Notes: generated by a model from the sequence alone, not told the origin. Shown: positions 9,307 through 18,373, numbered from the stretch's first letter. The stretch: DNA of 39,844 bases from Lysobacterales bacterium (GCA_011524975.1 WTJD01000097.1:1-39844), one strand, 5' to 3'. Translations and numbers: made by a program.

Positions 9307-10127
9307 TCGTCCGCCGGGGATGTTTCGACATCAGCCGAACGACGTTTTTTGGCACGCCGCGAGGCCAGTCGCCGGGCGCGCCGCAATTTCCAGTTGTGCC
9401 GGCCCATCACGGTGATGATCAAACCGGACACCACATAAACGATGCCGATCAGCATCATCATGGCGGGGGGGTCGACCGCCAGCAGGACGAATATCACAAC
9501 GGCCAGGAATATCCAGGTGGTCGGTACCCGATCGCCCTTCGGCCACTTTTTGAAACTGAAGTAGCGCACGCGGGAGAACATCAACAGCCCCAGCGCCAGT
9601 GTCTCGAACAGTATCAGCCACCGGACCGTGGCGCCGTCGATGCCCTGGTCAACGAAAAACCAGATGGTCGTGACCAGGGTGCCCGCGGCCGCGGGGCTGG
9701 CCAGGCCCTGAAAATGGCCTTTGTCCTCGACGCCCGCCTGGGTGTTGAAACGGGCCAGGCGCAATGCCGCGCAGGCCACGTACAAAAAGGCCACGAGCCA
9801 GCCCAGCTTGCCGACCAGGGGCGCAACCTCGCCGAGGCTGCGTAACGACCAGTTGAATGACAGCAAGGCAGGGGCCAGGCCGAATGAGACCAGGTCCGAC
9901 AGGCTGTCGTACTGGATACCGAAATCGGACTGCGTGTTGGTCAGGCGTGCGACCCGTCCGTCGAGCCCATCGAGCACTCCGGCCACCACCACGGCCACGG
10001 CGGCCGCTGCGAACTGTCCGTTGATGCCCGCGACGATGGAATAGAACCCCGCAAACAGGGCGCCGGTGGTCAGCAGATTGGGCAGCAGAAACACACCCCG
10101 GTGTCTTTTGTTCTCGGCCTGGGCCAT
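9303..10127 (-). CDS. pssA: CDP-diacylglycerol--serine O-phosphatidyltransferase
   Basis: An integral membrane enzyme that makes phosphatidylserine from CDP-diacylglycerol and L-serine, the first committed step to phosphatidylethanolamine. The CDP-alcohol phosphotransferase signature (DGxxAR-x8-GxxxDxxxD) is complete, running from DGLDGRVAR at about residue 50 to GIQYDSLSD. About six to eight hydrophobic helices follow, and the C-terminus is very basic. This is the membrane-type family, not the E. coli PLD-type PssA. I chose the ATG at 10127 because it has a GAGGTG ribosome binding site and starts just before the first helix (274 residues). It heads the overlapping run pssA-holD-rimI. Confidence 0.95.
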   Translation of the reverse strand: MAQAENKRHRGVFLLPNLLTTGALFAGFYSIVAGINGQFAAAAVAVVVAGVLDGLDGRVARLTNTQSDFGIQYDSLSDLVSFGLAPALLSFNWSLRSLGEVAPLVGKLGWLVAFLYVACAALRLARFNTQAGVEDKGHFQGLASPAAAGTLVTTIWFFVDQGIDGATVRWLILFETLALGLLMFSRVRYFSFKKWPKGDRVPTTWIFLAVVIFVLLAVDPPAMMMLIGIVYVVSGLIITVMGRHNWKLRRARRLASRRAKKRRSADVETSPADE

Positions 10128-10154
10128 ATTTCCGCACCTCTTCTCAGGACTCGA

Positions 10155-10163
10155 ATCATACCA
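10155..10163 (-). promoter_or_regulatory. candidate extended -10 promoter of pssA
   Basis: On the minus strand the bases read TGG-TATGAT, an extended -10 element (TGn followed by a 5-of-6 match). No good -35 is visible, as is common for extended -10 promoters. Transcription would start near 10148, about 20 nt before the pssA start. Confidence 0.4.
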
Positions 10164-10202
10164 CGCAGAAACCGCATCTCGCTGCGGCTTACGGCAGGTT
10201 TG

Positions 10203-10211
10203 TGCTATAAC
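10203..10211 (+). promoter_or_regulatory. candidate extended -10 promoter of the DUF4124 gene
   Basis: TGC-TATAAC gives an extended -10 element with a 5-of-6 match to TATAAT. The -35 region is poor. Transcription would start near 10218, about 27 nt before the TTG start at 10245. It is back to back with the pssA promoter. Confidence 0.45.
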
Positions 10212-10244
10212 AATGGGGTTCATCGCAACAGAAAGGAAGCAGGC

Positions 10245-10727
10245 TTGAACACGCGAAAGGCCCTACTATTTTCCATCGCGCTCTGCATGGCAGGCATGTC
10301 AGCAGCCGGCGCGCAGGCAGTGTATCGCTGGACCGATGCCGATGGCGTGGTGCATTTCGGCAGCAGAGCGCCGGACGGAGTTGACGCAACCCTGGTGAGC
10401 ACCGCCAACGCTTCGGGCGGGCTGGGTGTATCCGCCTCAGAGATCAACCCACCCGCATCTGAGGCGGGCGCGGAGGGCGAGGAACCGGAACTCTCGTACG
10501 CCGAGCAGCGCAGACAGGAGCGCGCTCAGCGGCGCGCGGACGCCATGGAGGAAAACGCAGAGCGGGAAGCCCAATGTGCCGCCATGCGCCGGCAAAGGGA
10601 TGCATTGGAACCCAGCCCGCGCGTCATCATCAATGATGAAGACGGCAACCCGGTGCGCATGTCTGACGCAGATCGCGTCGCCGGGCTTGAGGAAGCCAGG
10701 CAGTACCTGTCCGAAAACTGTCGCTGA
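10245..10727 (+). CDS. DUF4124 domain-containing exported protein
   Basis: A 160-residue exported protein of unknown function. A signal peptide (NTRKALLFSIALCMAG, cleavage near AGA-QA at residue 25) is followed directly by the DUF4124 core VYRWTDADGVVHFGSRAP. The remainder is acidic and then strongly charged with a helical, probably coiled segment (about 90-125) containing one Cys; a second Cys lies at the very end. I place the start at the TTG at 10245 because GAAAGGAAG lies just upstream and the protein then begins with its signal peptide. DUF4124 proteins are common as small periplasmic proteins in gammaproteobacteria. The gene sits 86 bp upstream of proS on the same strand. Confidence 0.82.
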   Translation: MNTRKALLFSIALCMAGMSAAGAQAVYRWTDADGVVHFGSRAPDGVDATLVSTANASGGLGVSASEINPPASEAGAEGEEPELSYAEQRRQERAQRRADAMEENAEREAQCAAMRRQRDALEPSPRVIINDEDGNPVRMSDADRVAGLEEARQYLSENCR

Positions 10728-10813
10728 ATACCGCCCAAGCTATGTCATGCCGCCGTCCGCGGCGTTAAAATGCGGGGTTTGATCACCCAGTATTCCCTTG
10801 AAGGCCATAAGCC

Positions 10814-12532
10814 ATGAAAGCCAGTCATTTTCACCTGTTCACCACCCGTGAAACGCCCGCGGACGCCGAGATCGTCAGCCATCAGCTGATGATCCGCGCG
10901 GGCATGATTCGCAAGCTGACCTCCGGCATTTACACGTGGACGCCCCTCGGGCTGCGCGTTCTGCGCAAGGTCGAAAACATTGTGCGGGAAGAAATGGACC
11001 GGGCCGGGTACCTGGAGATGCTCATGCCTGCCGTGCAGCCGGCGGAACTGTGGGAAGAAACAGGGCGCTGGGAAGAATTCGGCGGACAGTTGCTCAAGAT
11101 CCGAGACCGCGCCCAGCGGGACTACTGCTTTGGCCCGACCCACGAAGAGGTGGTGACCGATTTCGTGCGCAACGAACTGCGCAGCTACAAACAGCTGCCC
11201 GTCACCTTCTACCAGATCCAAACGAAATTCCGCGATGAAATACGCCCGCGTTTCGGGGTGATGCGCGCGCGGGAATTTCTCATGAAAGACGCGTACTCCT
11301 TTCACATCGACGAGGCCAGCCTGGACGAGACTTATTGGGAGATGTATGACGTCTACAGCCGGATATTCGAACGCAGCGGACTGCGGTTCCGGTCGGTCAC
11401 GGCACACTCGGGCGCTATTGGCGGCAGCCAGTCACACGAGTTTCACGTGCTGGCCGATTCCGGCGAAGACGTCATCGCGTTTTCCAGCGATTCGGACTTT
11501 GCGTCCAATCTCGAAATGGCCGCGGTGGCTGCCCCTGAAGGCCAGGCCGCTGAGCCATCCGAGGCTTTGCGAACCGTCGATACGCCAGGGCTTCACACCA
11601 TCGATGATCTGGTCAGGCGATTCGATATCCCGGTCGAGCGGACCATCAAAACCCTGGTGGTGCATGCCTCCGAGGAGACGGACGCGGCCTACGTGGCCTT
11701 GCTGGTTCGAGGTGACCACACCCTGAACGAAATCAAGGCCGAAAACCAGGACCTGGTGGCCAACCCGCTCGTTTTCGCAAGCGAGGAAGAGATTCGCGCG
11801 GCCGTTGGGGCCGGTCCCGGGTCATTGGGCCCGGTCGGCCTGGACCTGCCGTGCATCGCTGATCAGTCCCTGGCCGTGTCCTCTGATTTCGCGGCCGGCG
11901 CCAATGACGATGGCAAACACCTGTTCGGCATCAACTGGGGCCGCGACTTGCCGCTGCCCAGGCTGGCTGATCTCCGCAATGCCGAGGAAGGCGATCCAAG
12001 CCCGGACGGCCGGGGGCAATTGCAACTCGCGCGCGGCATCGAGGTGGGACATATTTTTCAACTGGGCACCAAGTACTCAGCGTCCATGAATGCCGTTGTG
12101 CTGGGTGAAGACGGGAAATCACACGTCATGCCCATGGGCTGCTACGGCATCGGCGTTTCCCGCATCGTCGCGGCGGCCATCGAGCAAAACCATGATGACA
12201 ATGGCATCTGCTGGCCGCGCCCCCTCGCGCCCTTTGAACTGGCGCTGCTGCCCATGAACGCGAAAAAGTCGCACCGGGTGCGCGAGGCATCCGACCGGCT
12301 GTATGACGAGCTTCGCGCGGCCGGGATTGACGTGCTCTACGACGACCGGTCACTGCGGCCCGGCGTCATGTTCAACGATATGGAGCTGATCGGAATTCCC
12401 TGCCGCCTGGTCGTGGGCGATCGCGGCCTCGATGCGGGGATGCTGGAGTTTCGCGAGCGCAGCTCATCGGAAAACGAAGACATCGCGCTCGATGACGCGG
12501 TGAATGAAATTGTTCGGCGCCTGCGCGGCTGA
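10814..12532 (+). CDS. proS: prolyl-tRNA synthetase
   Basis: A class II aminoacyl-tRNA synthetase of 572 residues that charges tRNA-Pro. It is the bacterial-type enzyme with a YbaK-like editing insertion (about residues 230-390) between motifs 2 and 3, which removes misacylated alanine. Motif 2 is in [17 protein letters not shown] near residue 138; motif 3 is G-C-Y-G-I-G-V-S-R near residue 442. The C-terminal anticodon-binding domain ends the protein. The length is typical. A possible -10 (TAAAAT at 10766-10771) lies upstream, so the gene may have its own promoter as well as read-through from the DUF4124 gene. Confidence 0.97.
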   Translation: MKASHFHLFTTRETPADAEIVSHQLMIRAGMIRKLTSGIYTWTPLGLRVLRKVENIVREEMDRAGYLEMLMPAVQPAELWEETGRWEEFGGQLLKIRDRAQRDYCFGPTHEEVVTDFVRNELRSYKQLPVTFYQIQTKFRDEIRPRFGVMRAREFLMKDAYSFHIDEASLDETYWEMYDVYSRIFERSGLRFRSVTAHSGAIGGSQSHEFHVLADSGEDVIAFSSDSDFASNLEMAAVAAPEGQAAEPSEALRTVDTPGLHTIDDLVRRFDIPVERTIKTLVVHASEETDAAYVALLVRGDHTLNEIKAENQDLVANPLVFASEEEIRAAVGAGPGSLGPVGLDLPCIADQSLAVSSDFAAGANDDGKHLFGINWGRDLPLPRLADLRNAEEGDPSPDGRGQLQLARGIEVGHIFQLGTKYSASMNAVVLGEDGKSHVMPMGCYGIGVSRIVAAAIEQNHDDNGICWPRPLAPFELALLPMNAKKSHRVREASDRLYDELRAAGIDVLYDDRSLRPGVMFNDMELIGIPCRLVVGDRGLDAGMLEFRERSSSENEDIALDDAVNEIVRRLRG

Positions 12533-12544
12533 TCTCGCTTCAGA

Positions 12545-13720
12545 TCAGTCCTTGCCCGGCATGGACCGGATGTAAACATCCGATTGCGGGAACGGTATCT
12601 GCACCCCAGCCTCGTTCAGGCCCTTGTAAACGGCCTTGTTGAGTTCGTGCAGAATCCGTCCCCTGAGCTCGGGATGGTCGATCCATGCCAGCAGCTCGAA
12701 ATCCAGTGAACTGGGCCCGAAAGCGCGCATCCGCGCCCTGGGGGCCGGCTGCTGGATAACTTCAGCGTGCTCGCCGGCGATGCGCACCAGCAAAGCTTCC
12801 ACTTCATCGACATCACTGCCATAGGCCACGCCGATCGGCAGGCGAATGCGTTCCTTTTCCCAGGGGCCGCCGCTTTCGTTGATGATCTTGGCATTGCCCA
12901 TCACCGCGTTAGGAACGGTGATCTCGATATCGTCCCGCGTCAGCAGCCGCGTGGAGCGCATGCCAAGCTGCTTGACCATGCCGCGCCCACCCGTATCGAG
13001 AACAATGTAATCGCCAATCTTGTAGGGGGCGTCTGCGATGATGAATATGCCGGAAAAGAAATTCGCCAGCGTATCCCGGGCCGCGAAGCCGACCGCGATA
13101 CCGATCACACCCGCCGATGCCAGCCATGCCGTCGGGTCGATGCCCCAGATCAGCATGAACAGGTAGGCCGAGGCGCCCACCACAACGATTTTCAGCGCCA
13201 TGTCGAAGGCCGGAATGGTGCGCTGCTGAACGATACGGAATCGCGACCGGTTGCCCGACAGCATTTCCAGGATGATGTGCGCCACTTTCATGGCAGCCCC
13301 GGTCCATATGACCAGGAGAATCATGTACAGCAGCCTGATGGTCAGATTCTGCAAAAACTCCGGCAGGGTCAGGTAATTGATGCCGATGAGCAGTGCCAGG
13401 ATGATCGTCGTGGGCATGATCGGGTGGTTCAGCTCCCCGACCAGCTGATCGTCGAATTCGCTGGGTGTCCGGCGGGTCAGCTTGTGGACAAAGCGCGAGA
13501 AGAACGCCTGGATCGCCCGCCCAACGCCATAGGCCAGCAGCACCAACACCGGCAGCAGCACCACCGGATAGGTGGCCAGGAAATCCCAATAGGGCTTCAG
13601 CCATCCCGGCAGCCACACTTCGACATCAGGTCCCGATAGCAGGACCGACTGCGCGGGTCTGGATGCTTCTTCCGGTGCCTTGGCCGCGTTTGCTGCCTGC
13701 GTGCTCGACAGATAGATCAT
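12545..13720 (-). CDS. mechanosensitive ion channel, MscS family
   Basis: A 391-residue inner-membrane channel that would open under membrane tension and release solutes on osmotic downshock. About five hydrophobic segments precede the pore-lining helix and beta domain. The MscS core is visible as A-S-A-G-V-I-G-I-A-V-G-F-A-A-R-D followed by NFFSGIFIIADAPYKIGDYI (about 215-255). A cytoplasmic alpha/beta domain with the motif VPNAVMGNAKIIN follows. It is longer than E. coli MscS (286 residues) because of extra N-terminal helices. Its ATG overlaps the trhO stop (ATGA), so it is the last gene of a trpS-led run. Confidence 0.93.
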   Translation of the reverse strand: MIYLSSTQAANAAKAPEEASRPAQSVLLSGPDVEVWLPGWLKPYWDFLATYPVVLLPVLVLLAYGVGRAIQAFFSRFVHKLTRRTPSEFDDQLVGELNHPIMPTTIILALLIGINYLTLPEFLQNLTIRLLYMILLVIWTGAAMKVAHIILEMLSGNRSRFRIVQQRTIPAFDMALKIVVVGASAYLFMLIWGIDPTAWLASAGVIGIAVGFAARDTLANFFSGIFIIADAPYKIGDYIVLDTGGRGMVKQLGMRSTRLLTRDDIEITVPNAVMGNAKIINESGGPWEKERIRLPIGVAYGSDVDEVEALLVRIAGEHAEVIQQPAPRARMRAFGPSSLDFELLAWIDHPELRGRILHELNKAVYKGLNEAGVQIPFPQSDVYIRSMPGKD

Positions 13721-14709
13721 GATTCGAGTTCCGTATCGTCTTCGCTTAATGTTAGCGGCGTCTCCGCACGGCTGCCAAGATGCCGCTGCCCCCTGCCCTC
13801 CGCCAGCGCGATCTGGCGCGCGCGTTCCAGCAGGCCTTCACGTTTTTCAGGCGTCAGGCGATCGAAACAGCGGGGGCAGGAAACGTGCTGCTCAAACAGG
13901 GGTGAGTCACGATCTTCAGGCGTCAGCGGCATGCGACACGCCGGGCAGACTTCGAAGTCTCCGGGCTCGAGTTGGTGGTCCACGGTGACGCGATTGTCGA
14001 AAACAAAACAGTCACCGCGCCACAGGCTGTGTTCGGAGTCGATTTTTTGCAGATAGTTGAGAATGCCGCCCCGCAAATGATAAACGTGCTTGAAGCCCTG
14101 CTGCTTGAGCAACGCCGTTGCCTTTTCGCACCGGATACCGCCCGTGCAGAACATCGCCACATGCTCGTCTCTGTCCGGGTCCAGGTTCTGTCGGACCCAC
14201 TCCGGAAACTCTCGGAAAGAACGCGTACCCGGGTCTTCCGCGCCCTCAAAACTGCCCAGGTGATACTCGTAGTCATTGCGTGTGTCGATCAACCGGACAC
14301 CGGGGCCGGAAACCAGCGCATTCCAATCTTCAGGTTCTATGTACTCTCCCACCTCGGCCAGGGGGTCGATACCTGGCACCCCAAGGCTGACGATCTCTCT
14401 CTTCAGACGCACCTTCATGCGGTAGAAAGGCGCTTCAGAGGCCTGTGACCGCTTGTCCTGCAATTGGGCGAGGCGCGGGTCGGCGCGCAGATACTCCAGC
14501 AAACCGTCAATCGCCGGACCGGGGCCCGCGACCGTTCCGTTGATACCTTCACGCGCCAGCAAAATGGAGCCCAACAGGCCCAGGCCCTCACATCGTTTGA
14601 GCAGGGCTTCACGCATCTCTGTAAAGTCATCGAGCTGAGCGAACTGATAAAAGGCGGCGATGACGCAGGGCGCGCCCGCTGCCGCGTTCGGGTTGCTTGA
14701 TTCACTCAT
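13717..14709 (-). CDS. trhO: tRNA uridine(34) hydroxylase, rhodanese-like (TrhO/YceA)
   Basis: TrhO hydroxylates uridine 34 of certain tRNAs to 5-hydroxyuridine with oxygen, the start of cmo5U formation. The 330-residue protein has an N-terminal acylphosphatase-like domain (with LLAREGINGTVAG near residue 55), a rhodanese domain with catalytic Cys188 in FCTGGIRCEKA, and a C-terminal zinc-ribbon-like segment with two C-x2-C pairs (CPAC and CPRC). I use the ATG at 14709, one base after the upstream stop; an in-frame ATG at 14718 would add three residues and is also possible. It overlaps mscS by four bases. Confidence 0.94.
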   Translation of the reverse strand: MSESSNPNAAAGAPCVIAAFYQFAQLDDFTEMREALLKRCEGLGLLGSILLAREGINGTVAGPGPAIDGLLEYLRADPRLAQLQDKRSQASEAPFYRMKVRLKREIVSLGVPGIDPLAEVGEYIEPEDWNALVSGPGVRLIDTRNDYEYHLGSFEGAEDPGTRSFREFPEWVRQNLDPDRDEHVAMFCTGGIRCEKATALLKQQGFKHVYHLRGGILNYLQKIDSEHSLWRGDCFVFDNRVTVDHQLEPGDFEVCPACRMPLTPEDRDSPLFEQHVSCPRCFDRLTPEKREGLLERARQIALAEGRGQRHLGSRAETPLTLSEDDTELES

Positions 14710-14710
14710 G

Positions 14711-15394
14711 TCATCCATCCATCTCGAATTCGAGGCTTCCCAGGCCATCAATCGTGGCTTGCACCCGATCTCCGGGCAGCAAGCGTCCGACCCCGGCCGG
14801 CGTTCCGGTAAAGACCAGGTCACCGGCCTGCAACTCAAAGTACGAGGACAGTTCGGCAAGCATCTCCGGAACCGGCCAGATCATATCCTCCAGCCGGCCG
14901 CTTTGGCGGAGTTCGCCATTGACCTTCAGCCGGATGGCACCCTGCCTCGGATGCCCCGTGCCAGCCACCGGTACGATGTCGGAAATCGGGGCGGAAGCAT
15001 CAAAGGCTTTGGCCGTCTCCCACGGGCGGCCCGCTGCTTTCGCCTCCGACTGCAAATCGCGCCGGGTCAGGTCCACCCCGATGGCGTGGCCATAAATGCA
15101 GGCCGTCGCATCGCCTGCGGTCAGGCCTCGTCCACCTGAATTCAGCGCCACCACCAGCTCAACCTCGTGGTGTAATTCGGATGTCCTGTGCGGATAGGGA
15201 ACCCGGTCGGCCTGGATCACGGCATCGGCCGGCTTGGCAAAGAAGAACGGCGGCGCCCGATCAGGCTGCCCGCCCATCTCGCGCGCGTGCGCGGCGAAGT
15301 TGCGCCCGACGCAGTAGATTCGGTGTATTGGAAACCTCTGGTCCAGCCCGGCGATACCCACGCTGGGAGGCTCGGGCGGGGTAAAAAGGTACAC
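14711..15394 (-). CDS. fumarylacetoacetate hydrolase family protein
   Basis: A 227-residue member of the FAH superfamily, single-domain type. Visible features are RIYCVGRNFAAHAREMG near residue 25, PFFFAKPADAVI, and the metal-binding pair HHEVELVVAL (E-x-E) with a later D in I-G-V-D-L-T-R-R-D-L. FTGTPAGVG lies near the end. Proteins of this size include acylpyruvate hydrolases, oxaloacetate decarboxylases/tautomerases and uncharacterised hydrolases; the exact substrate cannot be read from sequence. The start is a GTG 3 bp after the trpS stop with no strong ribosome binding site, which suggests coupling to trpS. Confidence 0.9.
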   Translation of the reverse strand: MYLFTPPEPPSVGIAGLDQRFPIHRIYCVGRNFAAHAREMGGQPDRAPPFFFAKPADAVIQADRVPYPHRTSELHHEVELVVALNSGGRGLTAGDATACIYGHAIGVDLTRRDLQSEAKAAGRPWETAKAFDASAPISDIVPVAGTGHPRQGAIRLKVNGELRQSGRLEDMIWPVPEMLAELSSYFELQAGDLVFTGTPAGVGRLLPGDRVQATIDGLGSLEFEMDG

Positions 15395-15397
15395 GCG

Positions 15398-16405
15398 CTA
15401 GCCCAGTGACCGGATGCCAACCGCCTTGCGTATCCGCGCCATGAAGGGCGTGGCAAAGGCCCTTGCCCGCACAGCCCCTTCCTGGAGCACTTCCTCGATC
15501 CTGGCCGGATGCGCAACCAGTTCCTCGTAACGAGCACGCGCCTCGGCCAATTCGCCGTTGATGAGCTCGAAGGTCTGCTGTTTGGCCTCACCCCAGGCAA
15601 TACCCTGCGCGAATGCTTCGCGCATGGCGCTGCGTTGATCGGGGCTGGCAAAAGCGGAGTAGATGGCAAACAGGGCAGAGCCCTCCACCTCTTTGGGTTC
15701 GCCCGGCTCCAGTGAGTTGGTGACGATCTTCATAATGGACTTTCGCAGACGCTTTTCGGGCAGCCACAGCGGAATGAAATTCGAGTAACTCTTGGACATT
15801 TTCCTGCCGTCGTGCCCGGGCAGCACCGCCACATCGTCATCGATCACCGCCGCGGGTATCACGAAGGTTTCTCCGAAATGATGATTGAAACGCTGCGCGA
15901 TATCCCGGGCCATTTCCAGGTGCTGAACCTGGTCACGTCCCACGGGTACGTGCGACGCGTTGAACATCAGGATGTCGGCCGCCATCAGCACCGGGTAGCT
16001 GAACAGGCCCATGGTGATGCTGAAATCAGGGTCCTCGCCCGCATCGATATTCTCCTGCACGGCCGCTTTGTAGGCATGCGCCCTGTTCATCAGCCCCTTG
16101 GCGGTCTGGCAGGTCAGCAGCCATGTCAGCTCCGAGATTTCCGGGATATCGGACTGCCGGTAGAAAACGGCATGGTCGGTATCCAGCCCCAGCGCCAGCC
16201 AGGTCGCGGCAATCTCCAGGGTGGAACGATTGACCACCTCCGGATCATGGCACTTGATCAACGCGTGGTAATCGGCAAGAAAGTAGTAGGATGCCACGCC
16301 CTCCGAGCGGCTTGCGACGATAGCAGGCTTGATCGCCCCCACGTAATTGCCAAGGTGCGGCGTACCGGTGGTGGTGATGCCGGTGAGAAAAGTTTGCTGG
16401 CTCAT
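15398..16405 (-). CDS. trpS: tryptophanyl-tRNA synthetase
   Basis: A class I aminoacyl-tRNA synthetase of 335 residues that charges tRNA-Trp. The HIGH-like element is in [15 protein letters not shown] (residues 9-23), and [13 protein letters not shown] is the KMSKS loop near residue 205. AHAYKAA and the V-P-V-G-x-D-Q motif ([18 protein letters not shown]) are typical. The length is normal. It leads a close-packed minus-strand run followed by the FAH-family gene, trhO and mscS. Confidence 0.97.
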   Translation of the reverse strand: MSQQTFLTGITTTGTPHLGNYVGAIKPAIVASRSEGVASYYFLADYHALIKCHDPEVVNRSTLEIAATWLALGLDTDHAVFYRQSDIPEISELTWLLTCQTAKGLMNRAHAYKAAVQENIDAGEDPDFSITMGLFSYPVLMAADILMFNASHVPVGRDQVQHLEMARDIAQRFNHHFGETFVIPAAVIDDDVAVLPGHDGRKMSKSYSNFIPLWLPEKRLRKSIMKIVTNSLEPGEPKEVEGSALFAIYSAFASPDQRSAMREAFAQGIAWGEAKQQTFELINGELAEARARYEELVAHPARIEEVLQEGAVRARAFATPFMARIRKAVGIRSLG

Positions 16406-16436
16406 GGAAAGGTTCGTTCGCGCGTAGAAAGTGGCT

Positions 16437-16442
16437 ATTTTA
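16437..16442 (-). promoter_or_regulatory. candidate -10 element of trpS
   Basis: TAAAAT on the minus strand (5 of 6) sits about 30 bp upstream of the trpS ATG and would give a leader of about 25 nt. No convincing -35 lies 16-18 bp upstream, so this is a weak call. Confidence 0.28.
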
Positions 16443-16539
16443 CGGCAATCTGCCGGCCAGATGAGGCTGGATGCCCTGCGGCTTGGAGAAGTCGCGGGAA
16501 ATCTGAAATACTAGGGCACCGCCCATCGCACAGGGAATC

Positions 16540-17616
16540 GTGAACAAACGGGTCTTGAATTCGATCATCATCCTGGCGATCGCCACCGGTTCCGGCATGG
16601 CCTTCGCCGGCGCCGACGAGCCTATGGATGACATACAGGCTCAGGAATTACCGCAAACACCGCCCGGCGAAGCCAATCAGCCCGAGCGGCCGGAGGACGC
16701 CGCTGAGGACAAATGCGATCAGCAGCCGACCGACCGGTCAATGATGGAAGTGGTGCAAAGCGGCACCTTCGAATATTCCTGCCGCGCCGTTCGATGGTTC
16801 GACAGCCTGTTCGGGGATGACCACGACTTTCGCGAGGAAGAAATGTACGGGCGCGTTTCCCTGGGCACCGCGTGGAACCAGTATGACGGCTTGCACCCCA
16901 GCCTGCGGTTTCGGCTCAGAACCGACCTGCCGAACGTCAGTTCGCAGTGGAACGCGTTCATCGGCCGCGTCGACGAGGAGGATTTCATCCGCAACACCGA
17001 GACCACCCAGGACAGCGCGTTCCGCCGCGGCATCAATGATTCGGAACAGCCTGAATGGTTGTTCGGGCTGGGCTACAAGAGCAGGAAACCCGGCGAGCCC
17101 GGCTGGGACTTTGGGGTTGGCATTCGGCTGCGTTTTCCGCCCGAGCCCTACGTTCGGGCGACCTACCAGCGAGACTGGCGGCTGGCCACCAACCATGACC
17201 TGCGGTTTCGGCAGACGGTCTTTGCCCGTTACCACAAGGGTTACGGAACCACCACGAGCATCGACACGGCGCGGGAACTCAGTGAAAACGACATACTGCG
17301 CTTCGAAGTCATCGGCACGCTCGCCGACTACACGGAGGGCGTTGACTGGTGGGCGGCGCATACCTGGTACCACCGCCTCGCGCCCCAGCGCGGTATTTCG
17401 CTGCGGAGTTTCGCCCGCGGACGGACCGAGGGCGAGGTCAATCTGACGGAATACGGTTTTGAACTCAGCTGGCGGCGCCAGCTCAACCGCGAATGGTTGT
17501 TTCTCAATGCCGGCCCCACCCTGACCTGGCCGCGCTACCGGGCCGATGAAAAACGCCAGGCTTCGTGGGGCGTGGCCGTGCTGCTGGAGATGGACTTCGG
17601 CTATTACCTGAACTAG
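16540..17616 (+). CDS. putative outer-membrane beta-barrel protein, unknown function
   Basis: A 358-residue exported protein I do not recognise. It has a signal peptide (NKRVLNSIIILAIATGSG, cleavage near AFA-GAD at 24). An acidic, Pro/Gln-rich stretch with Cys59 and Cys81 follows, to about residue 100. From about 105 to the end come alternating amphipathic strands rich in Trp, Tyr and Arg (SLRFRLRTDLP, FGVGIRLRFPP, ISLRSFARGR, YGFELSWRRQL), as in an outer-membrane barrel of roughly 10-12 strands. The last strand is VAVLLEMDFGYYLN. The start is a GTG with an AGGGA-like ribosome binding site. It stands alone, between trpS (divergent) and an SRPBCC gene (convergent). Confidence 0.7.
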   Translation: MNKRVLNSIIILAIATGSGMAFAGADEPMDDIQAQELPQTPPGEANQPERPEDAAEDKCDQQPTDRSMMEVVQSGTFEYSCRAVRWFDSLFGDDHDFREEEMYGRVSLGTAWNQYDGLHPSLRFRLRTDLPNVSSQWNAFIGRVDEEDFIRNTETTQDSAFRRGINDSEQPEWLFGLGYKSRKPGEPGWDFGVGIRLRFPPEPYVRATYQRDWRLATNHDLRFRQTVFARYHKGYGTTTSIDTARELSENDILRFEVIGTLADYTEGVDWWAAHTWYHRLAPQRGISLRSFARGRTEGEVNLTEYGFELSWRRQLNREWLFLNAGPTLTWPRYRADEKRQASWGVAVLLEMDFGYYLN

Positions 17617-17651
17617 CCCGCAGCCATGGCATGGATTCCGATGCCGGCGGG
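17617..17651. terminator. possible hairpin terminator between convergent genes
   Basis: Nested stems CCCGC (17617-17621) with GCGGG (17647-17651) and GGCAT (17628-17632) with ATGCC (17641-17645) enclose an 8-nt loop. The hairpin fills most of the 45-bp gap between the two convergent genes. There is no U tract, so factor-independent termination is not assured. Confidence 0.35.
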
Positions 17652-17661
17652 GGAGAGACAG

Positions 17662-18285
17662 CTACAGGTCGGGACAGTAACCCAGGTCGTACCGTTCCTG
17701 CTCCGTGCTGCCTGAACCGCCCGCCTTGGCCCGCAGGCAGTGCAGCAAATCTGTGACATCCCGTGCCAGGCTGCGACGGAGCAGCCAGCGGGGCACCGGA
17801 AACTTCGCACGCACCCGCATTTCATGCGTCACCAGGGTGATTTGCTCTTCCGGGCGCCAGTCAAATTGCCATCGGCCCTCAAGCAACCGAAGATCACCTT
17901 CCACCTGCTCGTATTCAATGGTCGTGAAAGGGGTGTACTGGAACTCCGCCACGTAATCCAGGCGCGGAAGCAACCAGTGCTGCTTGACGCTTTGACGCAC
18001 CCGCGCGCGGGTCTCGCTGCGCTCGATTTCCTCGCTCAGACGCATGCCCGGGACGAATTCAAAGGTGCGCTCAAAAGCCCGCAGCACCTCCCAGATGGCC
18101 GCCGGGCGTTCGTGAAACATGAACATGGCGCGAACGGCGCCACCCGCCTCTTCCTGCTGTATGAACTCATGAACCACCGTTCCTGCGCGCATTTCCCGCA
18201 AATGGTCCTCCGACATCGGCTCCGCGGTGGCCGTTAGCGGCATTCCGGCCAGCAAGAGGGTCAGCAGCAGGGGGCGAGCATTCAT
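17662..18285 (-). CDS. exported SRPBCC (START-like) domain protein
   Basis: A 207-residue protein with a clear signal peptide (NARPLLLTLLLAGMPLTATA, cleavage near residue 21) followed by a helix-grip (SRPBCC/polyketide-cyclase-like) domain. The pattern fits: RPAAIWEVLRAFERTFEFVPGM, then strands with alternating charged residues, then a long C-terminal helix PRWLLRRSLARDVTDLLHCLRAKA. Such domains bind hydrophobic ligands; an exported one suggests a periplasmic lipid- or quinone-like ligand, but this is inference. Cys205 near the C-terminus and one in the last helix may form a disulfide. It is divergent from oxyR and convergent with the outer-membrane protein gene. Confidence 0.75.
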   Translation of the reverse strand: MNARPLLLTLLLAGMPLTATAEPMSEDHLREMRAGTVVHEFIQQEEAGGAVRAMFMFHERPAAIWEVLRAFERTFEFVPGMRLSEEIERSETRARVRQSVKQHWLLPRLDYVAEFQYTPFTTIEYEQVEGDLRLLEGRWQFDWRPEEQITLVTHEMRVRAKFPVPRWLLRRSLARDVTDLLHCLRAKAGGSGSTEQERYDLGYCPDL

Positions 18286-18344
18286 CCACCGACCGTACCG
18301 GAGGCATGGGGCGGCTTCAAGCAGCAGGCCAGCCCACCTTAGTC

Positions 18345-18373
18345 TTTTAAAAATAGAGAAATAAAATTACAAT
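18345..18373 (+). promoter_or_regulatory. candidate promoter of oxyR in an AT-rich block
   Basis: TACAAT (18368-18373, 5 of 6) with TTTTAA (18345-18350, 3 of 6) at a 17-bp spacing lies in an unusually AT-rich stretch (18345-18400). Transcription would begin near 18380, leaving a leader of only about 20 nt without a clear Shine-Dalgarno. An ATAG tetrad at 18353-18356 recalls an OxyR contact, but the further tetrads at 11-bp steps are poor matches. Confidence 0.35.
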
